From contig JAUMZE010000006.1 of the NCBI GenBank assembly GCA_030528285.1, forward strand, positions 56,585 through 120,584: a stretch of 64,000 nucleotides of DNA. Reading direction: 5' to 3'. Positions 28,912-35,683 of this stretch are shown here, one piece after another. Both the position numbers and the translations under genes were made by a program. Numbering within the stretch: the first letter of the stretch is position 1; every line of letters starts with the position of its first letter. Source of the stretch: Aerococcus sp. (GTDB lineage: Bacteria > Bacillota > Bacilli > Lactobacillales > Aerococcaceae). The notes beneath the pieces are model-generated. The model was not told the origin of the DNA, did no database searches, and saw only the letters and a program-made list of their open reading frames with translations.

Positions 28912-29043
28912 ATGAATGACACATTGGTTGCAATCGGTACTTTACTAGCAGGTATAGGGGCTTTGATTGGAGGCATCGGAACATTAATAAAAGCTCTGAG
29001 AAAAGAAAAAAGCGACTCTAAAGACTCCGGCAAAGAGAAATAG
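28912..29043 (+). CDS. 43-residue hydrophobic peptide, possible type I toxin / holin-like toxin
   Basis: A perfect AAGGAGGTGAGAAA site precedes ATG 28912. The peptide has one glycine-rich membrane helix (residues about 5-27, LVAIGTLLAGIGALIGGIG), then a charged tail (KALRKEKSDSKDSGKEK). Strong promoter, strong ribosome site, short hydrophobic peptide with positive tail, an intrinsic terminator and an opposing extended -10 promoter at 29093-29101 fit a type I toxin-antitoxin pair, in which an antisense RNA blocks the toxin mRNA. The peptide and signals are seen; the toxin role is inferred. Confidence 0.65.
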   Translation: MNDTLVAIGTLLAGIGALIGGIGTLIKALRKEKSDSKDSGKEK

Positions 29044-29055
29044 AATCGCTTGACG

Positions 29056-29092
29056 TAAGGGAGAGGCCTACACCTCTCTCCCTTATGTTTTT
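29056..29092 (+). terminator. Terminator of the small toxin-like gene
   Basis: TAAGGGAGAG (29056-29065) pairs with CTCTCCCTTA (29076-29085), followed by TGTTTTT. Confidence 0.85.
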
Positions 29093-29101
29093 AGTATAGC
29101 A
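29093..29101 (-). promoter_or_regulatory. Extended -10 of a possible antisense RNA
   Basis: On the minus strand this reads TGCTATACT. Transcription from it would start near 29086 and run leftward through the terminator stem and the 3' part of the 43-residue peptide gene. No clear -35 is present. Confidence 0.45.
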
Positions 29102-29131
29102 CAAATACACCAACTTAAGGAGCGGATACTA

Positions 29132-29206
29132 ATGAAAGCTTTTATTTTTACATTTGCTTGCTTTCTGTTTGTAATGATGATGTTCAATCATATTGAGGAT
29201 GATTAA
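29132..29206 (+). CDS. 24-residue membrane micropeptide
   Basis: ATG 29132 follows AAGGAG with good spacing. The product starts MKAFIFTFACFLFVMMM, one hydrophobic helix, and ends in an acidic tail. It stops two bases before the next gene and may serve for translational coupling or be functional itself. I recognise no family. Confidence 0.4.
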   Translation: MKAFIFTFACFLFVMMMFNHIEDD

Positions 29207-29207
29207 C

Positions 29208-29405
29208 ATGAGTATGAGAGCTGTTATTGAGGAGCTGCTTAAAAGCCCCGAATCTGCTTATAGTATAGCGAAAGGGTCAGGAGTCACCGCTTCAGTGATT
29301 CAACGATTACGTCTAAAAGAAGCCAAACTAGACAACACATCATTCAAGAACGCAGAGAAGCTGTATCAGTACGCACTACAAAAGAAAGACAAGAATCTGT
29401 TATAA
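29208..29405 (+). CDS. Small HTH-like protein, possible phage regulator
   Basis: A 65-residue protein with a helix-turn-helix-like pattern (SAYSIAKGSGVTASVIQRLR) and a C-terminal helix (FKNAEKLYQYALQKK), resembling small Cro/XRE-like proteins of lactic-acid-bacterial phages and plasmids. ATG 29208 follows GAGGATG; an in-frame ATG at 29193 is inside the previous micropeptide. Next to the toxin-like gene it could regulate the local promoter with its 14-bp palindrome. That link is inference. Confidence 0.6.
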   Translation: MSMRAVIEELLKSPESAYSIAKGSGVTASVIQRLRLKEAKLDNTSFKNAEKLYQYALQKKDKNLL

Positions 29406-29433
29406 TAGAGGTGCAGGCAAATCGCTGTATACT

Positions 29434-29513
29434 CATGATATCGAATTAACGTTTAAGCGATATGTAATATTGCCGATCATGAGGGAGGGCCATCTTAACG
29501 GGTGGCCTTTTTT
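29434..29513 (+). terminator. Structured 3' region and terminator after the small HTH gene
   Basis: GGCCA (29488-29492) and TGGCC (29503-29507) form the core of a GC-rich stem followed by six T. Just upstream, CTCATGAT and ATCATGAG (about 29433-29482) can pair over a long loop, so the transcript end is strongly folded and might be a separate small RNA. Confidence 0.6.
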
Positions 29514-29531
29514 GCTGTTCTCAGAGCACAA

Positions 29532-29562
29532 AAAAAGAGGGTCAATGATAGCCCTCCAACTA
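29532..29562 (-). terminator. Minus-strand terminator of the DUF4065/PemK-like unit
   Basis: GAGGG (29537-29541) pairs with CCCTC (29552-29556) with a G-T extension. On the minus strand the stem is followed by seven T. It closes the leftward transcript from 30626. Confidence 0.8.
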
Positions 29563-29564
29563 AC

Positions 29565-29720
29565 CTAGTCTTCAATGTAAATACTGCCCATGTCTTCCCT
29601 AGAGATGGGGATCTCTGAATTCTCGTCGGTTTTCAGTTCCCTTATTGCGTTCTTCCACGGTGGTTTTGTTCCGCCACATCGATCACGCTGTAAGTTTTCA
29701 AGCCCCGCGCCCTTCTTCAA
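29565..29720 (-). CDS. Small ORF downstream of the PemK-like gene (uncertain)
   Basis: A 51-codon frame from TTG 29720 to TAG 29565-29567, which ends right before the minus-strand terminator. The product (KKGAGLENLQRDRCGGTK at the start, ISREDMGSIYIED at the end) is charged and protein-like, but no ribosome site is visible and no family is recognised. The open frame extends slightly upstream, overlapping the end of the PemK-like gene, so it could be a third member of the unit or the remnant of another gene. Confidence 0.35.
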   Translation of the reverse strand: MKKGAGLENLQRDRCGGTKPPWKNAIRELKTDENSEIPISREDMGSIYIED

Positions 29721-29728
29721 TTGCTTAA

Positions 29729-30136
29729 TTAAAACAGCGTGTGTTGATACATTTCATGTACTTTTTTCACTCTATCATATAGTTCCCTATCTATTTGCTT
29801 TAAATCGGAAATGTAACGGTGACTAATATCATAAGATGAAATCGTTCCTTGCTTATGCGTACGAATATAACTAGGAGAATACTTTAATGATAATCGTTTG
29901 CACTGCTCTTCATTTATTTTAATATCATATACAGGATCGACATACTCATGGTGTGAAACCCGAGACAATGGAATATAATTCATATCACACGGCAATTCAT
30001 CTTTTTCCACCCCTATGACTAATGCAGGTCTTGCTTTGAATTGAACCTTATCGTCCTTCGCATTGTAAAAAGGCAATCGAACAACAACAAGTTTACCAAT
30101 CCAAAATTGTGCTCTACGAGATGCCAATAAAGTCAT
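29729..30136 (-). CDS. PemK/MazF-like toxin candidate
   Basis: A 135-residue protein. Its N-terminal 90 residues show the PemK/MazF pattern (GKLVVVRLPF, then KARPALVIGV and NYIPLSRVSH), a beta-barrel fold found in ribosome-independent mRNA endonucleases. A charged helical tail follows. ATG 30136 touches its AGGAG site without spacing; TTG 30127 has better spacing and may be the real start. It overlaps the DUF4065 gene by 23 bases, as toxin-antitoxin pairs do. It is AT-rich compared with phage structural genes. Catalytic residues are not certain from eye alone. Confidence 0.72.
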   Translation of the reverse strand: MTLLASRRAQFWIGKLVVVRLPFYNAKDDKVQFKARPALVIGVEKDELPCDMNYIPLSRVSHHEYVDPVYDIKINEEQCKRLSLKYSPSYIRTHKQGTISSYDISHRYISDLKQIDRELYDRVKKVHEMYQHTLF

Positions 30137-30626
30137 CTCCTAAATCATCAAATTCATCCACATACATGTCATACTGATAATCGTATAATCGCATTTCTTT
30201 GGCATCTTCTTTTATATCATCCACCTCGATCTCACGTGAACCATACATACTACCAGATAATCCTTTTCTTGCTTTTTTCCATGCTATTTCTTGATGAGAC
30301 ATGTCTCTAAGTTTCCATGGTGCATACTGACCATAAGCGTATATAACATAATTTATTATATATTTATCAGTATCTGTTAACTGATCCTCATCTTTATTGT
30401 ATGGGATGTAAGAATCAAAATAGAATCTTAACGATTTCAATACAGGACCATGAACCCATGCTTCAAATTTTTCATCAAAAAGCGTTCTGCCGGTTAAAGC
30501 TAATGAAGTTTTTTGAGCATAATACATTAATTTCTGTAACATTAACTCACTATCTAAAAACGAGTTCTCTGTTATATTCTCATATTCATAAATAAGGTAT
30601 TGTGCCACTTGCTTTTCTTTTTCCAT
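30114..30626 (-). CDS. Panacea-domain (DUF4065, SocA/GepA-like) antitoxin candidate
   Basis: A 170-residue protein with the DUF4065 signature LQKLMYYAQKTSLALTG followed by LFDEKFEAWVHGPVL, the hallmark of SocA-like and phage GepA proteins. This Panacea domain acts as an antitoxin module paired with many unrelated toxins. Here it is upstream of, and overlaps, a PemK-like gene. The C-terminus is acidic (DEFDDLGDDF), as expected for a part that contacts a basic toxin. A 25-bp inverted repeat spans its -10 region (30651-30675). Confidence 0.82.
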   Translation of the reverse strand: MEKEKQVAQYLIYEYENITENSFLDSELMLQKLMYYAQKTSLALTGRTLFDEKFEAWVHGPVLKSLRFYFDSYIPYNKDEDQLTDTDKYIINYVIYAYGQYAPWKLRDMSHQEIAWKKARKGLSGSMYGSREIEVDDIKEDAKEMRLYDYQYDMYVDEFDDLGDDFIGIS

Positions 30627-30650
30627 TTGTTCCCACTCCCTTCATAAGTA

Positions 30651-30675
30651 CTGGTATCTATTACTATTGTACCAG
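30651..30675 (-). promoter_or_regulatory. Operator-like inverted repeat over the -10 of the DUF4065/PemK unit
   Basis: CTGGTA (30651-30656) and TACCAG (30670-30675) are perfect arms with a 13-base spacer. A minus-strand TACAAT (30671-30666) lies inside, 24 bases or more from the ribosome site. Such an arrangement suits autoregulation by the antitoxin or the complex. Confidence 0.6.
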
Positions 30676-30710
30676 GTATGTATCCTAGAAAGGAAGAGAA
30701 CATAATTATT

Positions 30711-31700
30711 TTATTTCTTCACGACAAACGCATCATTGTATCCTTGTTTCTTCAATGCTTCCTTCTGATTCTCGGCATTCTGTGGATTGCTGAACGCGCC
30801 CGTCTGCACATGATACAGCCCGTGATCCTTTGCCTCTAGATCCCGATCATACGCATAGAACACGGCTTTGGTACCACATTGGACAGAGACACTGCCATCC
30901 GCATTATTCGCCGTCACCGTCCACTTCTGCGCCTTATCATGGGTACTGATGGGGTCGCCTTTACTGATCTTCCCATCACTGTGTTTGACGGCGATCCAGT
31001 GCGTGGCAATCTTGGTGAAGGTCACTGCTGTTCCGACTTTGAACTTAGTACTTGGCACTTTCCCGCTTTGGGTAGCGTATGTCTTCGGTTGACTGTTCTT
31101 GTACTGCACATTGTCTCCTTGCTTCTCGTGGATGCCTAGAAGTGCAGAACCATCTTTGCCTGCTTTGAGCTCTTGCCAGTACCCTCTGATCTGGTTAAAC
31201 ATTTCTTGCCAGGTGACCCCGTGGCGTGCGATGTAGGCGAGGGGGTCCATGTGGTCAGTCCCGCCTAAGAACTTCGACACGGCCGCATGTGTCCAGATGG
31301 TGCCCTGCCCGTTCTTGGTGGCGTCGGTCGGCTCCAACCCGTAGTACGCACATTGCATCGCTGCCCAGAAGCATTGCCGATCAATCGCCTCTTGATGTTG
31401 CTTGTCGGTGAGCCGGCTACTCTCCACAATCTCAATCTGCACAAAACGCGCATTCGCTGCAGGCCCTGCACCCCAGCATGCTTTGTCTGTGTTTGAGATC
31501 TCAATGATGCGCTGATTATCACACCAGGCATGCGTAAACGCATTCCCATAGTGCGCGGTCATGTAATTAATTTCGCCCTCCAGACTGTCATTGGTGTTCC
31601 CGTTTGAATGGATCACCACTCCTTCTGGTCGGCCTTTGCGATAATTCCCCGCCACACCTGCCGGGATCGTGTAGCGTTGTTCAATTTGATATTTTGCCAT
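30711..31700 (-). CDS. Phage endolysin: N-acetylmuramoyl-L-alanine amidase
   Basis: A 329-residue lysin. The N-terminal amidase_2/PGRP domain (residues about 1-165) has the metal-ligand histidine in GVVIHSNGN, HAWCDNQRI, a GAGPAANARFVQIEIV stretch and the WTHAAVSKFLGGTDHMDP end. The middle contains an SH3-like wall-binding region (VGTAVTFTKIATHWIAVKHSDGK). The last 40 residues resemble a SPOR repeat (YHVQTGAFSNPQNAENQKEAL), which binds glycan stripped of peptides. ATG 31700 follows GAAGGAGAAATC. It works with the holin upstream. Confidence 0.9.
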   Translation of the reverse strand: MAKYQIEQRYTIPAGVAGNYRKGRPEGVVIHSNGNTNDSLEGEINYMTAHYGNAFTHAWCDNQRIIEISNTDKACWGAGPAANARFVQIEIVESSRLTDKQHQEAIDRQCFWAAMQCAYYGLEPTDATKNGQGTIWTHAAVSKFLGGTDHMDPLAYIARHGVTWQEMFNQIRGYWQELKAGKDGSALLGIHEKQGDNVQYKNSQPKTYATQSGKVPSTKFKVGTAVTFTKIATHWIAVKHSDGKISKGDPISTHDKAQKWTVTANNADGSVSVQCGTKAVFYAYDRDLEAKDHGLYHVQTGAFSNPQNAENQKEALKKQGYNDAFVVKK

Positions 31701-31723
31701 GTTGATTTCTCCTTCATTGCATA

Positions 31724-31762
31724 CAAAAAAAGAGACACCCACAATGGATGTCCCTTAAATCG
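31724..31762 (-). terminator. Hairpin with T run before the endolysin
   Basis: On the minus strand a stem around the loop CCATTGTGGG is followed by seven T and GTATGCA. The same loop and similar flank occur in hairpins at 49445-49473 and 54829-54857. Confidence 0.65.
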
Positions 31763-31827
31763 GTTTAGCCGGGCGGCGTGTCCGACATCTCAGATACTCA
31801 GTGAGTGCGTTAGGGGCCTTTCTAACC

Positions 31828-32028
31828 TCAAACCGTCCGCTTGTAGTTGCCAATTCCCTCTGTTGACTTTTTATAATCTTCACGTAATCTTTCTCGATCA
31901 CTGTTTGTATAAAAGTAGGGTCTTATCGGTTGTTTAGGAAAAATCGATAACATGCTAGGAAATACGAGTGACCGCATGCCATCCAGATAATTTTTCCAAC
32001 TTTGTTTGCGTCTCAATTCCATAGTCAC
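31828..32028 (-). CDS. Small phage protein of unknown function
   Basis: A 66-residue basic protein between holin and endolysin. GTG 32028 has TAGGAG ten bases upstream; ATG 32022 is also possible. The C-terminal half (DRERLREDYKKSTEGIGNY) is charged and helical. I recognise no family. Many phages keep small accessory lysis genes or regulators here. The region 31750-31827 around its end holds nothing else that I can see. Confidence 0.5.
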   Translation of the reverse strand: MTMELRRKQSWKNYLDGMRSLVFPSMLSIFPKQPIRPYFYTNSDRERLREDYKKSTEGIGNYKRTV

Positions 32029-32073
32029 CCACTTCTTTCTCCTAATGAGTCTTAAGCATACCACAAAATGGAT

Positions 32074-32268
32074 TTATTTCTTGTTGTACTGTTTATTCGA
32101 CAACCCTGTGATCGCGCCTAAGAAGGTCGTCACAGCGGTCATGATGGTAATAATCGTGTTAGTGTTTCCCCATTGGAGGGTCTGCCCTAACACGCCCACT
32201 AACGTCGTCAGTGCCGGCATAAACAGCCACACAAACCACTTCAAAAAGTCATAGGTTTGATTGTTCAT
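32074..32268 (-). CDS. Phage holin, phi-LC3-type
   Basis: A 64-residue protein with two membrane helices (FVWLFMPALTTLVGVLGQ and TIITIMTAVTTFLGAITG) and a short polar C-terminus (LSNKQYNKK). This matches phi-LC3-type holins of lactococcal and lactobacillus phages, which open the membrane for the endolysin. A GGAGG site precedes ATG 32268, and the gene starts one base after the previous ORF's stop. Confidence 0.88.
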   Translation of the reverse strand: MNNQTYDFLKWFVWLFMPALTTLVGVLGQTLQWGNTNTIITIMTAVTTFLGAITGLSNKQYNKK

Positions 32269-32269
32269 T

Positions 32270-32581
32270 CTACTTGCCTCCTTTGCGTAATTCGTTCACT
32301 GCGTCCTTGTTGTCTTGGATATTGTCTTTTGCGGTCGCCATATCTACCACGAGTGTATCGATCACCTCATCATGGTGTTCAATCCTCGTCCAGATCTTGC
32401 GCTGTTCGTCTTCCGTGAGCTGGAACCGATTATTCATCAACTCCAGTTGGTGCTTGATCTCGAGTAACGTTTGGTTGATCAAATGCACCCCGTTATAGGC
32501 TGCAATCCCGATCCCCACGAGTGCCGTTACCAGAGGCCACCAATCACGGATGAAGGTCGCTAATTCTATGAATAAATTCAA
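32270..32581 (-). CDS. Membrane-anchored coiled-coil protein of the lysis cassette
   Basis: A 103-residue protein with one N-terminal membrane helix (residues 12-33, WWPLVTALVGIGIAAYNGVH), then a long amphipathic helix likely to form a coiled coil (MNNRFQLTEDEQRKIWTRIE). It resembles XhlA-type lysis accessory proteins. The start is TTG 32581, ten bases after GGAGGAG. It sits directly upstream of the holin and may assist or time lysis. Confidence 0.65.
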   Translation of the reverse strand: MNLFIELATFIRDWWPLVTALVGIGIAAYNGVHLINQTLLEIKHQLELMNNRFQLTEDEQRKIWTRIEHHDEVIDTLVVDMATAKDNIQDNKDAVNELRKGGK

Positions 32582-32597
32582 GCGCCGTCATCTCCTC

Positions 32598-33335
32598 CTA
32601 GTCGTCATCAGTAACCACCAATTCCCAGTCTTGTGGCCGGGTGTCCGGAGCATAGACATTGTTGTCTACCTTGGATTGATAAATTACCCCAAGGTAACGC
32701 ACTTTGTCTCCTTTGTGGTAGGCATCGTGTGCACCTTGGGGTTGTTTCCAGTCGCTAATAATTTCCGTTCCATCGTCGAGTTTGTCATTCGTGTGTTTCT
32801 TGAATAGACTTGGAGCTTTTGGCGGTTCCCATCCCGGTTGTGTAGTGTGGGATTGAATCACATCATAGAGCGTACCGTTGTAGTTCACCACATCGCCTTT
32901 CTTTAATTCCAACCCATCATCTTCCCAGGTCTGGTACTTACCAAACAACTCCTCTTCTTGGTCGGGTGTCAGGTCATCCATGTTCACTACTTTCTTGATC
33001 GAATCCACTTCTTTATTGATTTTCGTGATCGATTGCTTGATGGATTCCAGTGCCTTTTGTGTCTCTGATTGGATGTCTTTCTTTGCTTTCTCCACATATT
33101 GGCGGATCTCAGTCATCTCATCCGTCACAAAATCCCCCTGGAAATATCGAATACCAAACAGCTTCATCACACGGGCAATCTGTTCATTCGTGCCTAATTG
33201 GGTTAGATCTTCATTAAAGTTCAAAGTCAGTTGCCCATAATCTGTCCCAGAGAAGTTCAACACAACCGTTGAACCCGTTACTTCTCCGGTCTCAGGACTG
33301 TAATTTTGCCATGATTTTTCAATTGCTGTTGTCAT
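32598..33335 (-). CDS. Tail-tip protein with two carbohydrate-binding (chitinase-type) modules
   Basis: A 245-residue protein with three parts: an N-terminal globular region, a coiled-coil stretch (residues about 75-115, EIRQYVEKAKKDIQSETQKA), then two repeats of a small chitin-binding-like fold (GDVVNYNGTLYDVIQSHTTQ with WEPPKAPSLF; GDKVRYLGVIYQSKVDNN with DTRPQDWELV). Such CBM5/12-like modules occur in phage receptor-binding and baseplate proteins and probably bind wall sugars on the host. The order next to tail fibres supports this. Confidence 0.72.
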   Translation of the reverse strand: MTTAIEKSWQNYSPETGEVTGSTVVLNFSGTDYGQLTLNFNEDLTQLGTNEQIARVMKLFGIRYFQGDFVTDEMTEIRQYVEKAKKDIQSETQKALESIKQSITKINKEVDSIKKVVNMDDLTPDQEEELFGKYQTWEDDGLELKKGDVVNYNGTLYDVIQSHTTQPGWEPPKAPSLFKKHTNDKLDDGTEIISDWKQPQGAHDAYHKGDKVRYLGVIYQSKVDNNVYAPDTRPQDWELVVTDDD

Positions 33336-33353
33336 TATTGTACCGCTCCTTTG

Positions 33354-33728
33354 TTAGTTGGTTGGTGTAATGTAAAAGCTGATATCTTCAGGCCCGTAAC
33401 CTGCTATTCTTTGATAATCTGTAGAATCAATAATCAAGTGTAAGTGAAAATCTCCTTTTTCGGACCTCCCTATTGCTTTAAAAACTATATTTTGCATATA
33501 AATCGGTTTTGTCAGAGATATCGCATATCCAAATGGAATACTACGCATACCGTCCGTTATTACCATCTCTGTTGCATAAGAGCCATATGTATTTTTAAAT
33601 GTCCATCTAGCATTTTTAATCGTTATTGTGTCAGGATCCGTTGTAGGATCAAACTGCCAAACTTTATTATCCCCTACATAGCGCTTATAAACAGGCTTGT
33701 CACCTATGTAAATTCTTTGGCGTGTCAT
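33354..33728 (-). CDS. Small tail-fibre-associated protein, unknown fold
   Basis: A 124-residue protein rich in beta-prone sequence (MTRQRIYIGDKPVYKRYVG at the start; GDFHLHLIIDSTDYQRIAGYG later). It is more AT-rich than its neighbours. It lies between the collagen-like fibre and the sugar-binding protein, so it may be a fibre tip or chaperone. No family recognised. The AT bias suggests more recent exchange, common in host-range genes. Confidence 0.55.
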   Translation of the reverse strand: MTRQRIYIGDKPVYKRYVGDNKVWQFDPTTDPDTITIKNARWTFKNTYGSYATEMVITDGMRSIPFGYAISLTKPIYMQNIVFKAIGRSEKGDFHLHLIIDSTDYQRIAGYGPEDISFYITPTN

Positions 33729-33742
33729 TCAACCATCCCTTT

Positions 33743-35062
33743 CTATGGCTCTTGCACGTCATAAATCGTGTTGGCATCACGATAACTAGGGAGTGCATAA
33801 GCAGGACCCGTCCAATATTTGAGTTTGCTATCGTTTCGGATGTTGATGATTGTATTTCCATCATCCCCTTTATCTCCTTTAGGTCCAGTATTTCCCTGAT
33901 ACCCACGTGGCCCGGTTGCTCCTTGAGGCCCTTGACTCCCCCGAGGTCCGGTTGCCCCCTGTGGCCCTTTCGGTACGATGAATTTAGATCCATCACTCAA
34001 ATGGACATCTAAGTCGCCTGTGCTATTAATACTGCTACTGGTCACCGTGAGTGATTTCCCGTCTGCCCCTTTTTCGCCGGGGTCGCCTTTAGGTCCAGCT
34101 GGTCCTGGTTTCCCATCGACACCCTGACGACCATCCGCCCCCTTTTCACCTTGAGCTCCACGGGGGCCCGTTGCTCCCTGTGGTCCAGTCGGTCCTTGGT
34201 CCCCTTTTGGGATCGTGACCTTTGTCCCATCGCTGAAATGAATCTCAGTATCTCCATTTCCTAATTTGCTTGTGGATTGGATAGTCACCGACGTCCCCGG
34301 TTTGCCTTGGGGCCCTGGAGTGAGCTCGATCTTCTCAAGGGCTGCCTGTGTGGACTTCGGTGTCATGTATCGGTTATCAATGCTCTTATCCAGCGCTTCT
34401 TGAGTCGTCGCCACAGGATAGTTCTTCACGCTCCCCAGTCCTACTTGTTCAGCAGTGACGTTGTGGGGGTTTGAAGTGTTTTCCCGGTGTTTCTGAGAAT
34501 CAAGAAATAGCTCTTGAAAATCTTCATAATTAAGAGCTATTTTCTGTTCCAGTTCTTGAGCTGTAGTGGTGGCCTCTTGTTTAAACTTCAGGTAATCCTC
34601 TTCTAACACGTATCCATCTTTTGGTGTGCTGTAGGTGATCTGCAACTGGCCGTCGTTTGAGATGTGGGTATTGAACTCATAATCACGAACCAATGACGCT
34701 TCAGAAGCTGGTGGGATCGTGTCCCCCTGCTCTGCGCTGGTGTACATGAACAGAAATTCATCGCTCACTTCTGTTCGAGCAAATACCCCCATTTCATTGA
34801 TCTTCAACTCTTGATCCACTTTGGCATTGTCCAATTTTCCCACGATCTTGATTGTTTGCCGGTGGGTCTGGTCGCTCGATTGTCGAGCATCAACGCTGAG
34901 TGCTTCATGTTCAAGGGCTGTGACTTGCTTCAAGTTTTCTCGATGGTGCCCGGTCCCGAAAGCAATCCGCGTAAAGGTTAATGCTTTTCCTTTGTTAAGG
35001 GCTTCTGTTGTCTTTTCTGTTCCGATTTGGGTCACAACAGGTTGAACGAAATATGTTGCCAT
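33743..35062 (-). CDS. Tail fibre protein with collagen-like repeats
   Basis: A 439-residue protein. The N-terminal 150 residues match phage tail-collar fibre proteins (MATYFVQPVVTQIG; LKINEMGVFARTEV). An alpha-helical linker follows, then two blocks of Gly-X-Y triplets: GPQGATGPRGAQGEKG to GPKGDPGEKGADGKS (residues about 285-335), and GPQGATGPRGSQG to GDKGDDGN. They alternate with a repeated beta segment containing HFSDGTKVTIPKG and HLSDGSKFIVPKG. The collagen-like parts should form a trimeric stalk. ATG 35062 follows AAAGGAGACAAG. Confidence 0.87.
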   Translation of the reverse strand: MATYFVQPVVTQIGTEKTTEALNKGKALTFTRIAFGTGHHRENLKQVTALEHEALSVDARQSSDQTHRQTIKIVGKLDNAKVDQELKINEMGVFARTEVSDEFLFMYTSAEQGDTIPPASEASLVRDYEFNTHISNDGQLQITYSTPKDGYVLEEDYLKFKQEATTTAQELEQKIALNYEDFQELFLDSQKHRENTSNPHNVTAEQVGLGSVKNYPVATTQEALDKSIDNRYMTPKSTQAALEKIELTPGPQGKPGTSVTIQSTSKLGNGDTEIHFSDGTKVTIPKGDQGPTGPQGATGPRGAQGEKGADGRQGVDGKPGPAGPKGDPGEKGADGKSLTVTSSSINSTGDLDVHLSDGSKFIVPKGPQGATGPRGSQGPQGATGPRGYQGNTGPKGDKGDDGNTIINIRNDSKLKYWTGPAYALPSYRDANTIYDVQEP

Positions 35063-35077
35063 CCTCTTGTCTCCTTT

Positions 35078-35683
35078 CTATTCAAATGACAAAGTGCTGT
35101 ACTGGTTACCGCTGTATCCGCCGATTACCATTTCACCAATGAATGGCAACCACTCATCTTTTTCTAACTGCAACCGACTATGCTGTGGCCCACTGGACGA
35201 TGCCACAAACAACTCGCCATTGAATGGAACCCGTTCTTCTTTCACCAGTACTAGATTAGCGGGCATGGTAACGATCATGGTATTAATCAAGTAGTTCACC
35301 ATATCCAAGTTGATCGCGGATTCCTTATCGATGTTGATCTTTACAAGGTAGTCGTTGTACACCATCTCCACATTCAAGAAATCAAAGAACTCCTTGAATA
35401 AACTCATGAAGTACTTCTTGGTGTAGGTGGTGCGACTGGCGATCTTGGCTAATAAACGAAAACGACGATCCTCCAACGAATCGCCGACTTGTACTGGGAT
35501 ATGAAAAATGGTCTCGTAATAACTCAATGTGGCGGCGTCTGCGGTCTTGATGTACTGGTTCTTTGCGACCTTGTCCATCTGCTCACTGGCGCCCTCCAGC
35601 AGTTTCTGGTCGATCTGCATCAGTGTTTGCATCTCTAAATTACCGAGATAGTAATCCGGCATGAGATCCAGTAACTTCATCAT
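35078..35683 (-). CDS. Baseplate-associated tail protein (YmfQ/DUF2313-like)
   Basis: A 201-residue protein with the start pattern LLDLMPDYYLGNLEMQTLM and IPVQVGDSLEDRRFRLLAKI, typical of Mu gp48/YmfQ-like tail proteins in contractile tails. It sits between the baseplate J protein and the fibre, where such proteins link baseplate wedge to fibre. Its start overlaps the stop of the baseplate J gene (ATGATG). Confidence 0.75.
   Translation of the reverse strand: MMKLLDLMPDYYLGNLEMQTLMQIDQKLLEGASEQMDKVAKNQYIKTADAATLSYYETIFHIPVQVGDSLEDRRFRLLAKIASRTTYTKKYFMSLFKEFFDFLNVEMVYNDYLVKINIDKESAINLDMVNYLINTMIVTMPANLVLVKEERVPFNGELFVASSSGPQHSRLQLEKDEWLPFIGEMVIGGYSGNQYSTLSFE

Noticed and set aside
33870-34340. 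Regular short repeats that could look like a CRISPR or tandem repeat array
   Set aside because: The periodicity is the nine-base Gly-X-Y coding repeat of the collagen-like tail fibre; there are no constant repeats with unique spacers.
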